A stretch of DNA of 64,000 bases. Origin: Rhodospirillaceae bacterium (GTDB lineage: Bacteria > Pseudomonadota > Alphaproteobacteria > GCA-2731375). Where the stretch lies: contig JABJKS010000110.1 in assembly GCA_018660265.1 (NCBI GenBank), positions 42,782 through 106,781 of the forward strand, written 5' to 3'. The notes below the pieces were generated by a model, which worked only from the letters and a program-made list of their open reading frames with translations, was not told the origin of the DNA and ran no database searches. How positions within the stretch are numbered: position 1 is the stretch's first letter; each line of letters starts with the position of its first letter. The translations under genes were made by a program, and so were the position numbers. This document shows positions 9,421-18,221 of this stretch, piece after piece.

Positions 9421-9614
9421 GCAGTGAAATTTTGGACGATAATGCCCTGAAACAGCTTGCCGGATCGGTGGGTCTGGCGAAGCTCTACAGCGAAAACCCT
9501 GACCTGGTTCGCAAGTCCTATGACGGTGCCCGCGCCATGGCCGAACGGCTGCAACGGCCCGATGACGTCGCCGAAGAACCAGCCCACATATTCCAGGCTA
9601 ACAACAATGTCTGA
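9417..9614 (+). CDS. Small AtzG/GatC-like protein, probable amidase partner subunit
   Basis: A 65-residue, mostly helical protein starting with GTG at 9417 (GTGA overlap with hyuB, ribosome site TTAGGGAGGATGAGGC). It ends with EEPAHIFQANN, resembling the tail of GatC-like and AtzG-like (DUF4089) proteins, which wrap around an amidase-signature partner. The next gene is an amidase overlapping by 8 bp. AtzG is known to stabilise the amidase AtzE in cyanuric acid degradation; the same role is inferred here from size, tail motif and position. The sequence similarity is short and the call is tentative. Confidence 0.5.
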   Translation: MSSEILDDNALKQLAGSVGLAKLYSENPDLVRKSYDGARAMAERLQRPDDVAEEPAHIFQANNNV

Positions 9615-11013
9615 TAAAAGAGATGACATAGCTTTCCTCTCCATGACCGAGGCTGCGGCATTGATCCGCACCGGCGACCTATCGCCTGTGACTTATGTGC
9701 AAAGCATGCTTGATCGTATCAGCAGCTACGATGGCCAGTTGGATAGTTTTCTGCGGGTTTTAGGCGAAAGCGCCTTGGAAGAGGCTGCATTGGCCGAACA
9801 GGCAGTTAAGGCCGGCGCGCAATTGGGGCCGCTTCATGGTATCCCGTTTGGTCTCAAGGACATTGTTGATGCGGCAGGGTTGCCAACAACGGCCCATTCG
9901 CAAATCCTGGCCCAGGAACCGCCAAAGGCAGCCGACGCCAGGGTGGCCAAGCATCTGCGCCGCGCGGGCGGCATTTTCCTGGGCAAGACGGCAACCCATG
10001 AATTCGCCCTGGGCGGGCCGTCCTTTGATCTGCCCTGGCCACCTGCCCGAAATCCCTGGAACCGTGGCCGCTATCCCGGCGGCTCCTCCTCAGGCTCCGG
10101 CGCTGCGGTCGCTGCGGGCTTTGTTCCCATGGCTATTGGTACGGATACGGGCGGGTCCGTCCGCAATCCGGCGACGTCCTGCGGCATTGTCGGCATGAAG
10201 GCGACCTATGGCCGGGTCAGCCGCCAGGGCGTGGTGCCGCTGTCATTTTCGTTGGATCATGTGGGGCCGATGACCCGTACCGTGGCCGACAACGCCTTGA
10301 TGTTGAACGCTATAGCCGGGCATGACCGAGCTGATCCCGGATCGGCGGATGTGCCCGTAACGGACTATACCGCGCAGCTGGACCGTGGCATTAAAGGACT
10401 GCGCCTTGGCGTTATCCGCCACTTCCACGAACGGGACCTGATTGCGGAGCCCGCCATGGCGAAGGCCTTGGATGATGCCCTGCTGGTGTTGGAGGGTCTG
10501 GGTGCTGTGGTGTCAGAGGTGGAGACCGCACCGTTGGTGGATTTTGCCACCACCAACCGTGTCATACTGTTGTCGGAAGCCTACGCCATTCATCGTAAAT
10601 GGCTTTCCGAACGTCCCGAGGACTATAGTGCCTCGTTCCTGGAACGGGTTTTGCCGGGCGCGTTTTTGACCTCAGGTGACTACGTGGATGCCATGCGCCA
10701 ACGCCGCAAATTGACGACCGGTTTCAATCGGACAATTCAGGATCTGGATGCGGTCATCTGCGTCTCGTCCATGGATGCGCCCTTTATTATTGATGATCCT
10801 GACGACATGGCTTTGAAATATCCGCGCCAGGCTCGTGCGCCGTTCAATTTGACCGGCAATCCGGCCCTGGCCATGCCCAATGGTTTTAATGACGATGGCC
10901 TGCCCTTATCGATGCAGATCGTCGCCAAGAATTTCGATGAGGCGATGATCTATCGCGTCGCCGCCGCCTATGAGGGGGCCACGGATTGGCACAACCGCCG
11001 CCCGCCCCTGTAG
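9607..11013 (+). CDS. Amidase (amidase signature family, AtzE/GatA-like)
   Basis: A 468-residue amidase-signature enzyme. The catalytic Lys lies in GIPFGLKDIVD (about residue 82), cis-Ser in GGSSSGSGAAVAAG (about 160) and the nucleophile Ser in GTDTGGSVRNPA (about 184); GRVSRQGVVPLSFSLDHVGPMTRTV is a strong GatA/AtzE-like signature. Start 9607 (ATGTCTGATAAA) overlaps the small upstream gene by 8 bp; the frame runs 50 codons further upstream, but inside that gene. Unlike the first amidase of the operon this one keeps the full GatA-like core, consistent with needing a GatC-like partner. Likely hydrolyses a carbamoyl or linear amide group of a pathway intermediate. Confidence 0.85.
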   Translation: MSDKRDDIAFLSMTEAAALIRTGDLSPVTYVQSMLDRISSYDGQLDSFLRVLGESALEEAALAEQAVKAGAQLGPLHGIPFGLKDIVDAAGLPTTAHSQILAQEPPKAADARVAKHLRRAGGIFLGKTATHEFALGGPSFDLPWPPARNPWNRGRYPGGSSSGSGAAVAAGFVPMAIGTDTGGSVRNPATSCGIVGMKATYGRVSRQGVVPLSFSLDHVGPMTRTVADNALMLNAIAGHDRADPGSADVPVTDYTAQLDRGIKGLRLGVIRHFHERDLIAEPAMAKALDDALLVLEGLGAVVSEVETAPLVDFATTNRVILLSEAYAIHRKWLSERPEDYSASFLERVLPGAFLTSGDYVDAMRQRRKLTTGFNRTIQDLDAVICVSSMDAPFIIDDPDDMALKYPRQARAPFNLTGNPALAMPNGFNDDGLPLSMQIVAKNFDEAMIYRVAAAYEGATDWHNRRPPL

Positions 11014-11040
11014 TCCTATAAAAACCCCGGAGGAAACGAA

Positions 11041-11931
11041 ATGCTATCGACCCATGGACGTTACGAATTTTCCCCAATTACCCAACGGCCGGATTATTCC
11101 TGGCCGGATGGTAAGCGCCTGGCGGTCTATATCGCTGTAAACGTGGAACAGTTCGGCTGGGACAAAAGTATAGAATCCGCCATTGCCCCATCCGGCATGA
11201 ACAACAAACAAAGCGTCTATTCCTGGCGTGATTACGGCAACCGGGTTGGTTTCTGGCGCATGATGGACATGTTCGATGACCTGGATATACCCATTCAGGC
11301 CCAATTGAACACCTCCATCTATGATCATGCACCACAGATCCCGCAACGCCTGCGCGAACGGGGCGATGAGTTTCTGGGCCACGGTATCACGAATTCTGAG
11401 GAACAGGGCGGCCGACCGGAGGCTGAGGAACGCGCCCTGATCCAGGAATGCACCGATGCCATCGTTAAAAATGAAGGCAAGGCACCGACCGGGTGGATGG
11501 GCCCATGGCTGTCACAAAGCCCCCAGACTTTGGATCTGCTTGATGAAATGGGCTACACCTACAATATGGATTGGTGTTGTGACGATCAGCCGATCTGGAT
11601 GAAAACCCGGAACGGACGCATCCTGGGCATGCCCTATCCGGTAGAGTTGAATGATAACCGGGCCATTGTTTTGCACAAAATGACCCCCAGCCAATGGGCC
11701 GATTGCATCATTGATAATTTCGAGGAGATGTTGGAGCAATCCGTTGGCCAGCCCCTCGTATTTCCCATCTCGCTGCATACCTTCGTTGTGGGCCAACCAT
11801 TTCGCATGCGCCATTTGCGTCGTGCGCTGAAACACATCGTCGATCAGCGCGACAAAATCTGGCTGACCCGCCCCGGCGACATTTGCCGCCATATCGAAAG
11901 CCTGCCCGAAGGCATCGTACCCGGCAGTTAA
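11041..11931 (+). CDS. Polysaccharide deacetylase family protein, PuuE-like
   Basis: A 296-residue NodB-fold hydrolase starting behind CCCGGAGGAAACGAA. SWRDYGNRVGFWRMMDMFDDL at about 60-80, DEFLGHGITNSEE at about 109-121 and ISLHTFVVGQPFRMR near residue 243 match the subgroup containing the metal-independent allantoinase PuuE and related putative deacetylases. In PuuE the family hydrolyses a cyclic ureide rather than a sugar amide. Given adjacent hydantoinase, amidase and class V aminotransferase genes, C-N hydrolysis of a ureide is a more attractive role than cell-wall deacetylation, but this is inference. Confidence 0.75.
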   Translation: MLSTHGRYEFSPITQRPDYSWPDGKRLAVYIAVNVEQFGWDKSIESAIAPSGMNNKQSVYSWRDYGNRVGFWRMMDMFDDLDIPIQAQLNTSIYDHAPQIPQRLRERGDEFLGHGITNSEEQGGRPEAEERALIQECTDAIVKNEGKAPTGWMGPWLSQSPQTLDLLDEMGYTYNMDWCCDDQPIWMKTRNGRILGMPYPVELNDNRAIVLHKMTPSQWADCIIDNFEEMLEQSVGQPLVFPISLHTFVVGQPFRMRHLRRALKHIVDQRDKIWLTRPGDICRHIESLPEGIVPGS

Positions 11932-11949
11932 TTTGAGAAGCGCGAGCAC

Positions 11950-13131
11950 ATGACGGACATAAAACGGGGCCGGGAGTTTCTACATACGCCCGGCCCAACC
12001 AATATCCCCGACCGCATCCTCAATGCCATGCATCAACCGGCTGTGGATTTCACCGCCCCGCCGTTTGTTGCCATGACACGAAGCTGTTTTGAGGACATCA
12101 AGCCCATCTTCCAAACCGAGGGTCCCGTCTTCATGTATGCCGCCAACGGCCATGGTGCCTGGGAAGCGGCGTTAAGCAATACCATGTCGCCAGGCGATCA
12201 TATCCTAGTGCCGGAGACGGGAAATTTTTCCCTAAAATGGGGCATGATGGCAGAGTCGCTGGGTCTGGTGATCGAGCATCTGCCGGGCGATTGGCGTCAC
12301 GCCGTCGACCCAGAGGCGGTGGAACAACATTTACGCGATGACGATGAGGGGCGGATCAAGGCGGTCCTGATGATCCATGTAGATACGGCAACCGGCATCG
12401 TCTCTGACGTACCCGCTGTGCGCAAAGCCATGAACAACGCCGGTCATAATGCCTTGTTCATGGTGGATACCATCGCATCGTTGGCCACCATGGATTTTCA
12501 GATGGATAACTGGGGTGTTGATGTGGCGCTGGCCGCCTCACAAAAAGGTTTGATGTGCCCACCCGGCCTGGGCTTTACCGCCTGCAGTGAAAAAGCCATG
12601 CATGCCTCCCAAAGCGCACAGTTACCCCGGAATTACTGGGATTGGCAGGACCGCATGACAGAGGCGCAATATATCCGCTTTTGTGGCACGGCACCGATCC
12701 ATCTGCTTTATGGCCTACGGGAAGCCTTGGACATGCTGGCGGAGGAAGGCCTGGTCGCCACCGTCGCGCGGCATCAGCGTTTATCCTCGGCCATACGGGC
12801 TGCGGTGGCTACCTGGTGTTCGGGCGGTGACATGGCCTTCAATGCAGTTCTGCCCGAACAACGTTCCAACTCCATCACCGCCATTCGCGTACCAACCGGT
12901 TTCAACGCCGAGGATGTTCGAACAATGGCGCGGGAGCGCTTTCAGGTCAGCCTTGGTGGCGGCCTGGATCGGCTTAGCGGTATTGTCTTTCGCATTGGCC
13001 ATATGGGTGATCTGAACGAACCCATGATCCTAGGGGCCCTGGGCGGGGTGGAGGCGACGTTGCAAACTCTCGGTGTGCCCCATGGCCGGGGCGGTGTCAG
13101 CGCTGCCATCGATTATCTGGTGGAACATTAG
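11950..13131 (+). CDS. Class V aminotransferase (serine/alanine-glyoxylate or ureidoglycine-glyoxylate type)
   Basis: A 393-residue PLP aminotransferase. The N-terminal motif HTPGPTNIPDRI, the central AANGHGAWEAALSN, the VDTIASLA segment with the PLP-binding Asp, and ASQKGLMCPPGLGF with the PLP lysine (about residue 198) place it with alanine/serine-glyoxylate aminotransferases and the PucG ureidoglycine-glyoxylate aminotransferases. It sits 18 bp behind the PuuE-like gene. In purine-ureide pathways PucG and allantoinase work in sequence, so PucG-like activity is worth testing; serine-glyoxylate aminotransferase is the default alternative. Confidence 0.82.
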   Translation: MTDIKRGREFLHTPGPTNIPDRILNAMHQPAVDFTAPPFVAMTRSCFEDIKPIFQTEGPVFMYAANGHGAWEAALSNTMSPGDHILVPETGNFSLKWGMMAESLGLVIEHLPGDWRHAVDPEAVEQHLRDDDEGRIKAVLMIHVDTATGIVSDVPAVRKAMNNAGHNALFMVDTIASLATMDFQMDNWGVDVALAASQKGLMCPPGLGFTACSEKAMHASQSAQLPRNYWDWQDRMTEAQYIRFCGTAPIHLLYGLREALDMLAEEGLVATVARHQRLSSAIRAAVATWCSGGDMAFNAVLPEQRSNSITAIRVPTGFNAEDVRTMARERFQVSLGGGLDRLSGIVFRIGHMGDLNEPMILGALGGVEATLQTLGVPHGRGGVSAAIDYLVEH

Positions 13132-13135
13132 AGCC

Positions 13136-13747
13136 ATGCCCCGATCCAGTGACGCAGAGGACTGGCGCGTTTATTACCAACGCACCGGGGATCGACCACC
13201 ACGGGAAACCCTGCTCGATGCCCTGGCACGATTTGATGCGGAGGATGCGGTCGGCCAGGCGGTCGATCTGGGCTGTGGCGGGGGCCGCGATACGGTTGAG
13301 ATGCTGCGCCGGGGCTGGTCAGTCCTGGGCATCGATGGTCAGGCATCGGCTATTGAAACCTTGTTGGCGCGACCCGAATTATCGAATTTCCAACATCAGC
13401 CGGACACCATGGTTTCCAGGTTTGAGCTGGCCCAATGGCCCGCGGCCGATCTGGTCAATTCTTCCTTCGCCCTGCCGCTGTGTCCCAGAGAGGATTTTCT
13501 GGTCATGTGGCAGCGCATCTATGACAGCCTGAGCCAGGGCGGTCGCTTCAGCGGGCAGCTATATGGTGACCGGGATCAATGGGTGGGCGATGACAGCAAC
13601 ACTCATTTTACCCTGGGGGAGGTCCAGGATCTGTTGCGCGACTACGAGGTGGAGTTGTTTCGCGAGGAGGAGACGGAATCCGTAACACCGCGCGGGACCT
13701 CAAAACATTGGCATATCTATCATATCGTGGCCCGCAAACCTGCCTAA
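13136..13747 (+). CDS. Class I SAM-dependent methyltransferase
   Basis: A 203-residue methyltransferase. AVDLGCGGGRDTVEMLRRGWSVLGIDGQ (about residues 42-69) is motif I plus the acidic end of beta-2; NSSFALPLCP is motif IV; the fold resembles TehB-like enzymes. The ATG at 13136 lies 4 bp after the aminotransferase stop; the frame extends 21 codons upstream only into that gene. Its stop overlaps the stop of the convergent MFS gene (CTAA at 13744-13747). Substrate unknown. Confidence 0.75.
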   Translation: MPRSSDAEDWRVYYQRTGDRPPRETLLDALARFDAEDAVGQAVDLGCGGGRDTVEMLRRGWSVLGIDGQASAIETLLARPELSNFQHQPDTMVSRFELAQWPAADLVNSSFALPLCPREDFLVMWQRIYDSLSQGGRFSGQLYGDRDQWVGDDSNTHFTLGEVQDLLRDYEVELFREEETESVTPRGTSKHWHIYHIVARKPA

Positions 13748-14967
13748 GACATTTCCCGTCGCCATTCGCTCGGGGACGGCAGGAGCAGAATTATCGCCAG
13801 GGCCAGAAACGCGGCGGAGGCAGACGCTGCGATGGGAAGCTCATATGCGCCGGTCAGATCGAAGGCAAAACCGGCAGCAACAGGCCCGATCAAAGTTCCC
13901 ATGGCTATACTGGAATATTGCACGCCGAGAATCCCACCGACATTCCGCGTTCCGAAATAATCGGCTGCTAAGGCAGGTGCCAGGGCGACATAACCGCCAT
14001 AGAATAAGCCAAACAGAACGGCGTATACAACCAAAGCCCAGTAAGCGGTGGAGCTGTACCACCAGACCTGGACCATGGCGATGCCAAGAAACATCGCGAT
14101 CATCGCGCGGTGCCGTCCGAACCGGTCGGCCAGTCCGCCCAACGTCAGACGGCCTGACATAGAGCCAACCCCGATAAGAGAGATTAATAGGATCGACAGG
14201 CTGTCGGCATGACCGTGATCTTGCGAAAACTTGGCCAAATGTACGAAAGGCACAAAAAGACCAAGTGAAATGATCGCGGATGCGCTGAACAGCAACCAAA
14301 ATGGTTTGGAACGTAGGGCAGCCTGCATTGACATCCCGGACAATGATGCGCTTTCGCCACCCGAATGCGCATCGCCGTCCGGGTAAAGACCGCGCGCGGC
14401 AGGATTGGGCACAAGCATCCAGGCTGCGATTAAGCCAATGACCAAGGTTACTGCGGCGAGGACCTGAAACGTTTGCCGCCAGCCAAGTGTCTCAACAAGG
14501 AAATTGCTGATCGGTGGTGCTATCAAGGTGCCGACGCCAATGCCGGCAACAGCCAAGCCCGTGGCAAATCCGCGCCGGCGGACAAACCAACGTTGTAGCA
14601 CGCCGACGGAGGGGACATAGGCAAAGCCGATCCCGATCCCCACAGCAGCACCATAGGTGAGATAAACCTGCCACAGGCTTTGCGCGAAGCTGGCCGCCAA
14701 CAAGCCAATGGCGATCAGGACTATGCCAAAGGCGACAACGGGGCGGGAGCCGAGACGATCACTGAGCGGCCCCGATATGGCACCGAGGGAAAAATAGAGA
14801 AAACCGGCAATAGAGAAGACCAGGGATACATCGCCCCTGGAGGCCGTAAAGTCCTGTTCCATTCCGCCAAAAAAGGAGGCGAATGAATAGGCTATACCAA
14901 AGCCCAGGAACAAAATCGTGAACGCCGCACCAACCACGAACCAGCCGTAAAAGACCCTCTGGCCCAT
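13744..14967 (-). CDS. MFS transporter, monocarboxylate/oxalate-formate antiporter type
   Basis: A 407-residue membrane protein with about 12 predicted hydrophobic segments, starting FYGWFVVGAAFTILFLGFGIAYSF. GPLSDRLGSRPVV after helix 2 is the MFS loop 2-3 motif, and GRLTLGGLADRFGRHRAM is its equivalent in the second half. FYGW at the N-terminus is typical of the monocarboxylate-porter/OxlT branch. It is convergent with the catabolic operon and could import its substrate or export a carboxylate product; specificity cannot be read from sequence. Confidence 0.82.
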   Translation of the reverse strand: MGQRVFYGWFVVGAAFTILFLGFGIAYSFASFFGGMEQDFTASRGDVSLVFSIAGFLYFSLGAISGPLSDRLGSRPVVAFGIVLIAIGLLAASFAQSLWQVYLTYGAAVGIGIGFAYVPSVGVLQRWFVRRRGFATGLAVAGIGVGTLIAPPISNFLVETLGWRQTFQVLAAVTLVIGLIAAWMLVPNPAARGLYPDGDAHSGGESASLSGMSMQAALRSKPFWLLFSASAIISLGLFVPFVHLAKFSQDHGHADSLSILLISLIGVGSMSGRLTLGGLADRFGRHRAMIAMFLGIAMVQVWWYSSTAYWALVVYAVLFGLFYGGYVALAPALAADYFGTRNVGGILGVQYSSIAMGTLIGPVAAGFAFDLTGAYELPIAASASAAFLALAIILLLPSPSEWRREMS

Positions 14968-15069
14968 GAAATTGCCTACCCAACCAAACCATTGCTGTTA
15001 CGAATTGCTACTTAGTGTAGCGTAAAAGCAGGCCGTATAGGGATTTCGTTCCTAAAGTCGGAGGTCTTC

Positions 15070-15882
15070 TCAGGCCGAAATATGGCGCAGCCGAACAATC
15101 AGGGGGGCCACATTACCACCATTGGCCTTGAGGATCGCGGCAAATTCCTGCCGTTTCGTCAACGCCAGACTGATCCCTTCGGCGACCACATCAATTACCC
15201 GGTATTGACCGCCACGCTGGCGCATACGCCAGACCAACTTCAGGACCTGGCCGTTACCCCGGACCACCCGACTTTGCACCATAACATCTCGTTTTCCTGC
15301 CCGTTTCGCCTTTAAAACATCAAAGCGTACCAGCTTGGCACCGGCAATTTTCGTCGCGTAGTTGTGCAACAGGAACTTGGAGAAGGCTTCCACATAAGCC
15401 GTACGCTGTTGGGCATCGGCGCGTTTCCAATGCCGGCCCAGGGCGAAACGCGCCATCAGCGGCATATCAAAATCGCGCTTCATCAGGCCGTGGAATTTTG
15501 CGGTGCGGTTGCCATGGCTCAATTGCGCATCATTTAGGATGGCAACAGCATCGTGGCTCATTTGTTTCAGGGCCAGGATAGCGCCGTCCGGATTGATGAC
15601 TTCCGGTCCGGCAGCCGGTGCAATGGCTGCCAACTGGGCCCCGATCTCGTCGCTGCTGACTGTGCTGCCGCTTAAAACCAGATTCATATGGGTTTCGTTG
15701 TCAATAATCGCATTCGGCCAGAGGCGATCCGCCCGCGAACCGGATATGGCAATGCTGCCCTTGGCAGGGCGCGCCATTTCAAAACCAACGTTGGATATTT
15801 GTCCGGCCTGAACTGTCGCTGTCGCGAAGGTCACCAGACCAAGTACGGCCATGCTGCCGACAAAGCTTCCGCTTTTGCGCAT
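15070..15882 (-). CDS. mlaC: MlaC/Ttg2D-family periplasmic phospholipid-binding protein
   Basis: About 270 residues. The start MRKSGSFVGSMAVL is preferred because GGAGGGAG precedes it by a good distance; a Met codon 12 codons upstream lacks one. The N-terminus is a signal peptide cleaved near VQAG. The region AFSKFLLHNYATKIAGAKLV and VVAEGISLALTKRQEFAAIL (C-terminal third) is the Ttg2/MlaC lipid-binding domain; MlaC carries phospholipid between outer membrane and the inner membrane MlaFEDB transporter. No mlaE, mlaF or mlaD lies next to it. An additional 70-80 residues precede the conserved domain. Confidence 0.7.
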   Translation of the reverse strand: MRKSGSFVGSMAVLGLVTFATATVQAGQISNVGFEMARPAKGSIAISGSRADRLWPNAIIDNETHMNLVLSGSTVSSDEIGAQLAAIAPAAGPEVINPDGAILALKQMSHDAVAILNDAQLSHGNRTAKFHGLMKRDFDMPLMARFALGRHWKRADAQQRTAYVEAFSKFLLHNYATKIAGAKLVRFDVLKAKRAGKRDVMVQSRVVRGNGQVLKLVWRMRQRGGQYRVIDVVAEGISLALTKRQEFAAILKANGGNVAPLIVRLRHISA

Positions 15883-16064
15883 CTTATCAATCTCCCTCCG
15901 AAAGCCCTCAGTCGGCAATTTGCCTGGAATACATTAAGACCTCGTTAGGAATTGCGGTTAACGCCGGTTAATGATGAATAGTTTGTGATCCTGGTCACTG
16001 CACAATTGGGTATTTAGTTGCATGTAGGGTGTGAGGGCAAAACAACGCGACAGGGGGATTAAAG

Positions 16065-16175
16065 ATGCGAGGCCATGTCAGCACCCGTAAGAAAATAGGG
16101 ATTGCCGTATGGAGCCTGTTATGGCTGATTTCAGCAACCGGGTTGTTGCAATTGTATTTTCAATTGAACAGCTAG
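16065..16175 (+). CDS. Possible 36-residue single-span membrane protein
   Basis: In the 380-bp gap between mlaC and lolD, an ATG at 16065 follows CAGGGGGATTAAAG (Shine-Dalgarno-like) and opens 36 codons ending in TAG. The product has a basic N-terminus (RGHVSTRKK), then one hydrophobic helix IGIAVWSLLWLISATGLLQL and a short polar tail. This is a plausible micro-membrane-protein; no family is recognised. It points away from mlaC and toward a repeat that lies just behind it. Confidence 0.35.
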   Translation: MRGHVSTRKKIGIAVWSLLWLISATGLLQLYFQLNS

Positions 16176-16186
16176 ACGATAACCCC

Positions 16187-16301
16187 AGAGCATGTTTGAA
16201 AAAACATGCCTTAATTCTTAAGAATCGAGCAATTGAATCAATTGCTTAGGCGCACCAAATGAGCGACGGGGGCGATGCCGGTTAATTGAAAATTGCTCTA
16301 G
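16187..16301. repeat. Dispersed palindromic repeat, copy A (behind lolD)
   Basis: About 115 bp starting AGAGCATGTTT and ending AAATTGCTCTAG. It contains a perfect hairpin GCATGTTT-GAAA-AAACATGC at 16190-16209, the core CTTAAGAATCGAGCAATTGAA, and TTAATTGAAAATTGCTCTAG at the right end. The same blocks occur in opposite orientation at 34834-34938 and, diverged, at 19627-19693. The final CTAG (16298-16301) supplies the TAG stop of lolD on the minus strand. It may act as a 3' end stabiliser or be a non-autonomous mobile element. Confidence 0.8.
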
Positions 16302-16978
16302 GTAACCAAATGACCATCCTGGAGGCGCACAGTGCGATCCAGGCGATCCGCGACAAGTGGATCATGTGTCGCGATAACCGCCGCCAGACCTTGCTGACGC
16401 ACCAAAGACAGCAATTCCTCTAAAACCACCTCAGCCGTCGCTTGATCCAGATTGCCCGTTGGTTCGTCGGCCAACAGCAGGACCGGTTTATTGGCCAAGG
16501 CACGGGCGATGGCGACACGTTGTTGCTCCCCACCGGACAGTTGCGCCGGCGCGTGCGCCAAGCGATCTTCAAGACCCAATTCTATGAGCAAACTCTGCGC
16601 CCGTTGTTTCGCTTCCTCCGCGCCAACATTTGCCAAACGCAGGGGCATCAAGACGTTTTCAAGGGCGGTGAATTCGGGAAGTAAATGGTGGAATTGATAG
16701 ACGAAACCCAAATAGTCCCGGCGCATTGCGGTGCGCTGACGATCATTCATATCAGCGCAGTTTTGCCCGGCGATGACAATGCTTCCGGCATCGGGCTGCT
16801 CCAATAACCCGGCCGCATGCAACAGGGTCGATTTGCCGGACCCTGACGGGCCCATCAGAGCAATTGCCTCGCCCCTGGCGACGCTCAAGTCCAAGTTGGA
16901 TAAAACCCGCAGCTGTCGATTGCCCTGAACAAAGGTACGCTCCAGGCCCGCGATCTGCAGCACAGCACCCTCATTCAT
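16298..16978 (-). CDS. lolD: Lipoprotein-releasing ABC transporter ATPase LolD
   Basis: A 226-residue ATPase that energises release of outer-membrane lipoproteins from the inner membrane to LolA. Walker [10 protein letters not shown] at about 43-51, the signature [15 protein letters not shown] at about 145 and Walker [14 protein letters not shown] are intact; the [17 protein letters not shown] segment after the Q-loop is characteristic of LolD/MacB-type ATPases. It overlaps lolC by 8 bp (16971-16978). The stop codon TAG is the end of repeat copy A. Confidence 0.93.
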   Translation of the reverse strand: MNEGAVLQIAGLERTFVQGNRQLRVLSNLDLSVARGEAIALMGPSGSGKSTLLHAAGLLEQPDAGSIVIAGQNCADMNDRQRTAMRRDYLGFVYQFHHLLPEFTALENVLMPLRLANVGAEEAKQRAQSLLIELGLEDRLAHAPAQLSGGEQQRVAIARALANKPVLLLADEPTGNLDQATAEVVLEELLSLVRQQGLAAVIATHDPLVADRLDRTVRLQDGHLVT

Positions 16979-18212
16979 AACGCAGGGCCTCGACCGGGTC
17001 GATGCGGGCCGCCCGCCAGGCGGGATACAATGTTGCCGCGAAGGACAATGCCAAGGCCATCAAAACAACCGAGACGACTTCCCCATTGTTCACTTCCGCC
17101 GGTATCTGGCTCAAAAACCGAATTTCGGGTGACCATAACTCTGTCCCCGTTAAACTCTCCAGCCAGCGGCGAATACTATCGATGTTAAGGCAGAACGCCA
17201 TCCCAAGGGCAAAACCAGCCAAGGTCCCGATAACACCGATGGCCGTGCCCGAAATCATGAAAACCCGCATCACCATGCCCCGACTTGCCCCCATGGTACG
17301 CAGAATGGCGATGGCTTTGCTTTTATCATTCACCAACATGATCAGGGAGGAAACGATATTGAAGGCGGCGATCAGGATAATCAGGGTCAGGATCAGGAAC
17401 ATGACGTTGCGTTCAACCTGTAAGGCCTGAAAGAAGTGGCTGTTGACCTGTTGCCAATCGACCAGTCTTGCAACGCCCGGCACCTGGCGAATGGCCGGGC
17501 GCAGGCGATGGACATCATCGGGATTGTCCAGGAACATCTCCACCCCGTTGACAGAACCTTTCAGACGAAAAAACACCTGCGCCGCCGGTAAAGGCATATA
17601 GATGTAGGAGGAGTCGTATTCATACATCCCGACCATGAACGTTGCGGCGATGCGGTAAGCCTTCATGCGCGGCACTGTACCAAACGCGGTGACCGTACCC
17701 TGAGGCGAGACAAGGGTAATGGTATCACCAACGCGCAAGCCAAGCTTTCTGGCCAGGCGCTGGCCGACGACAACATTGTGTTTGCCCTTAAAATCAACCA
17801 ATGAGCCAGAGAACAGATTATCGGAAATGATCCCGCGCGCGCGCAGGTCATCAGGCCACATCCCCCGCACCAATGCGCCAGAGGCCTGGCTGTTTGCGGT
17901 GGCCATTACCTGGCCTTCGATCAGCGGTGCCGCAATTTTGACGCCGTCAATAGCCTTCAATGCCTTAGCCAGGGGGTCAAAATTGGTCAACGGCCCATCC
18001 AAGCCACGGGCCACCATGTGCCCGTTCAGGCCCAGTACCCGATCCAGCAATTCCGTGCGAAAGCCATTCATCACGCTCATCACGATAATCAATGTGGCCA
18101 CGCCCAGGGCAATACCGATCAAGGAAAACCAGGCAATGATGGAGATAAAGCCTTCATGGCGACGGGCGCGAAGATAGCGCGCCGCGATGGACCATTCCAA
18201 AGATCCAAACAT
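16971..18212 (-). CDS. lolC: Lipoprotein-releasing ABC transporter permease LolC/LolE
   Basis: A 413-residue inner-membrane permease. After SIAARYLRARRHEGFISIIAWFSLIGIALGVATLIIVMSVMNGFR (first helix, standard LolC/E N-terminus) comes a large periplasmic domain and three C-terminal membrane helices; VNDKSKAIAILRTMGAS is the coupling helix that contacts LolD. Alphaproteobacteria usually have one LolC/E hybrid rather than two proteins, consistent with a single copy. Lies 10 bp after proS, the conserved alphaproteobacterial order proS-lolC-lolD. Confidence 0.92.
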   Translation of the reverse strand: MFGSLEWSIAARYLRARRHEGFISIIAWFSLIGIALGVATLIIVMSVMNGFRTELLDRVLGLNGHMVARGLDGPLTNFDPLAKALKAIDGVKIAAPLIEGQVMATANSQASGALVRGMWPDDLRARGIISDNLFSGSLVDFKGKHNVVVGQRLARKLGLRVGDTITLVSPQGTVTAFGTVPRMKAYRIAATFMVGMYEYDSSYIYMPLPAAQVFFRLKGSVNGVEMFLDNPDDVHRLRPAIRQVPGVARLVDWQQVNSHFFQALQVERNVMFLILTLIILIAAFNIVSSLIMLVNDKSKAIAILRTMGASRGMVMRVFMISGTAIGVIGTLAGFALGMAFCLNIDSIRRWLESLTGTELWSPEIRFLSQIPAEVNNGEVVSVVLMALALSFAATLYPAWRAARIDPVEALRYE

Positions 18213-18221
18213 CCCGCTGGT

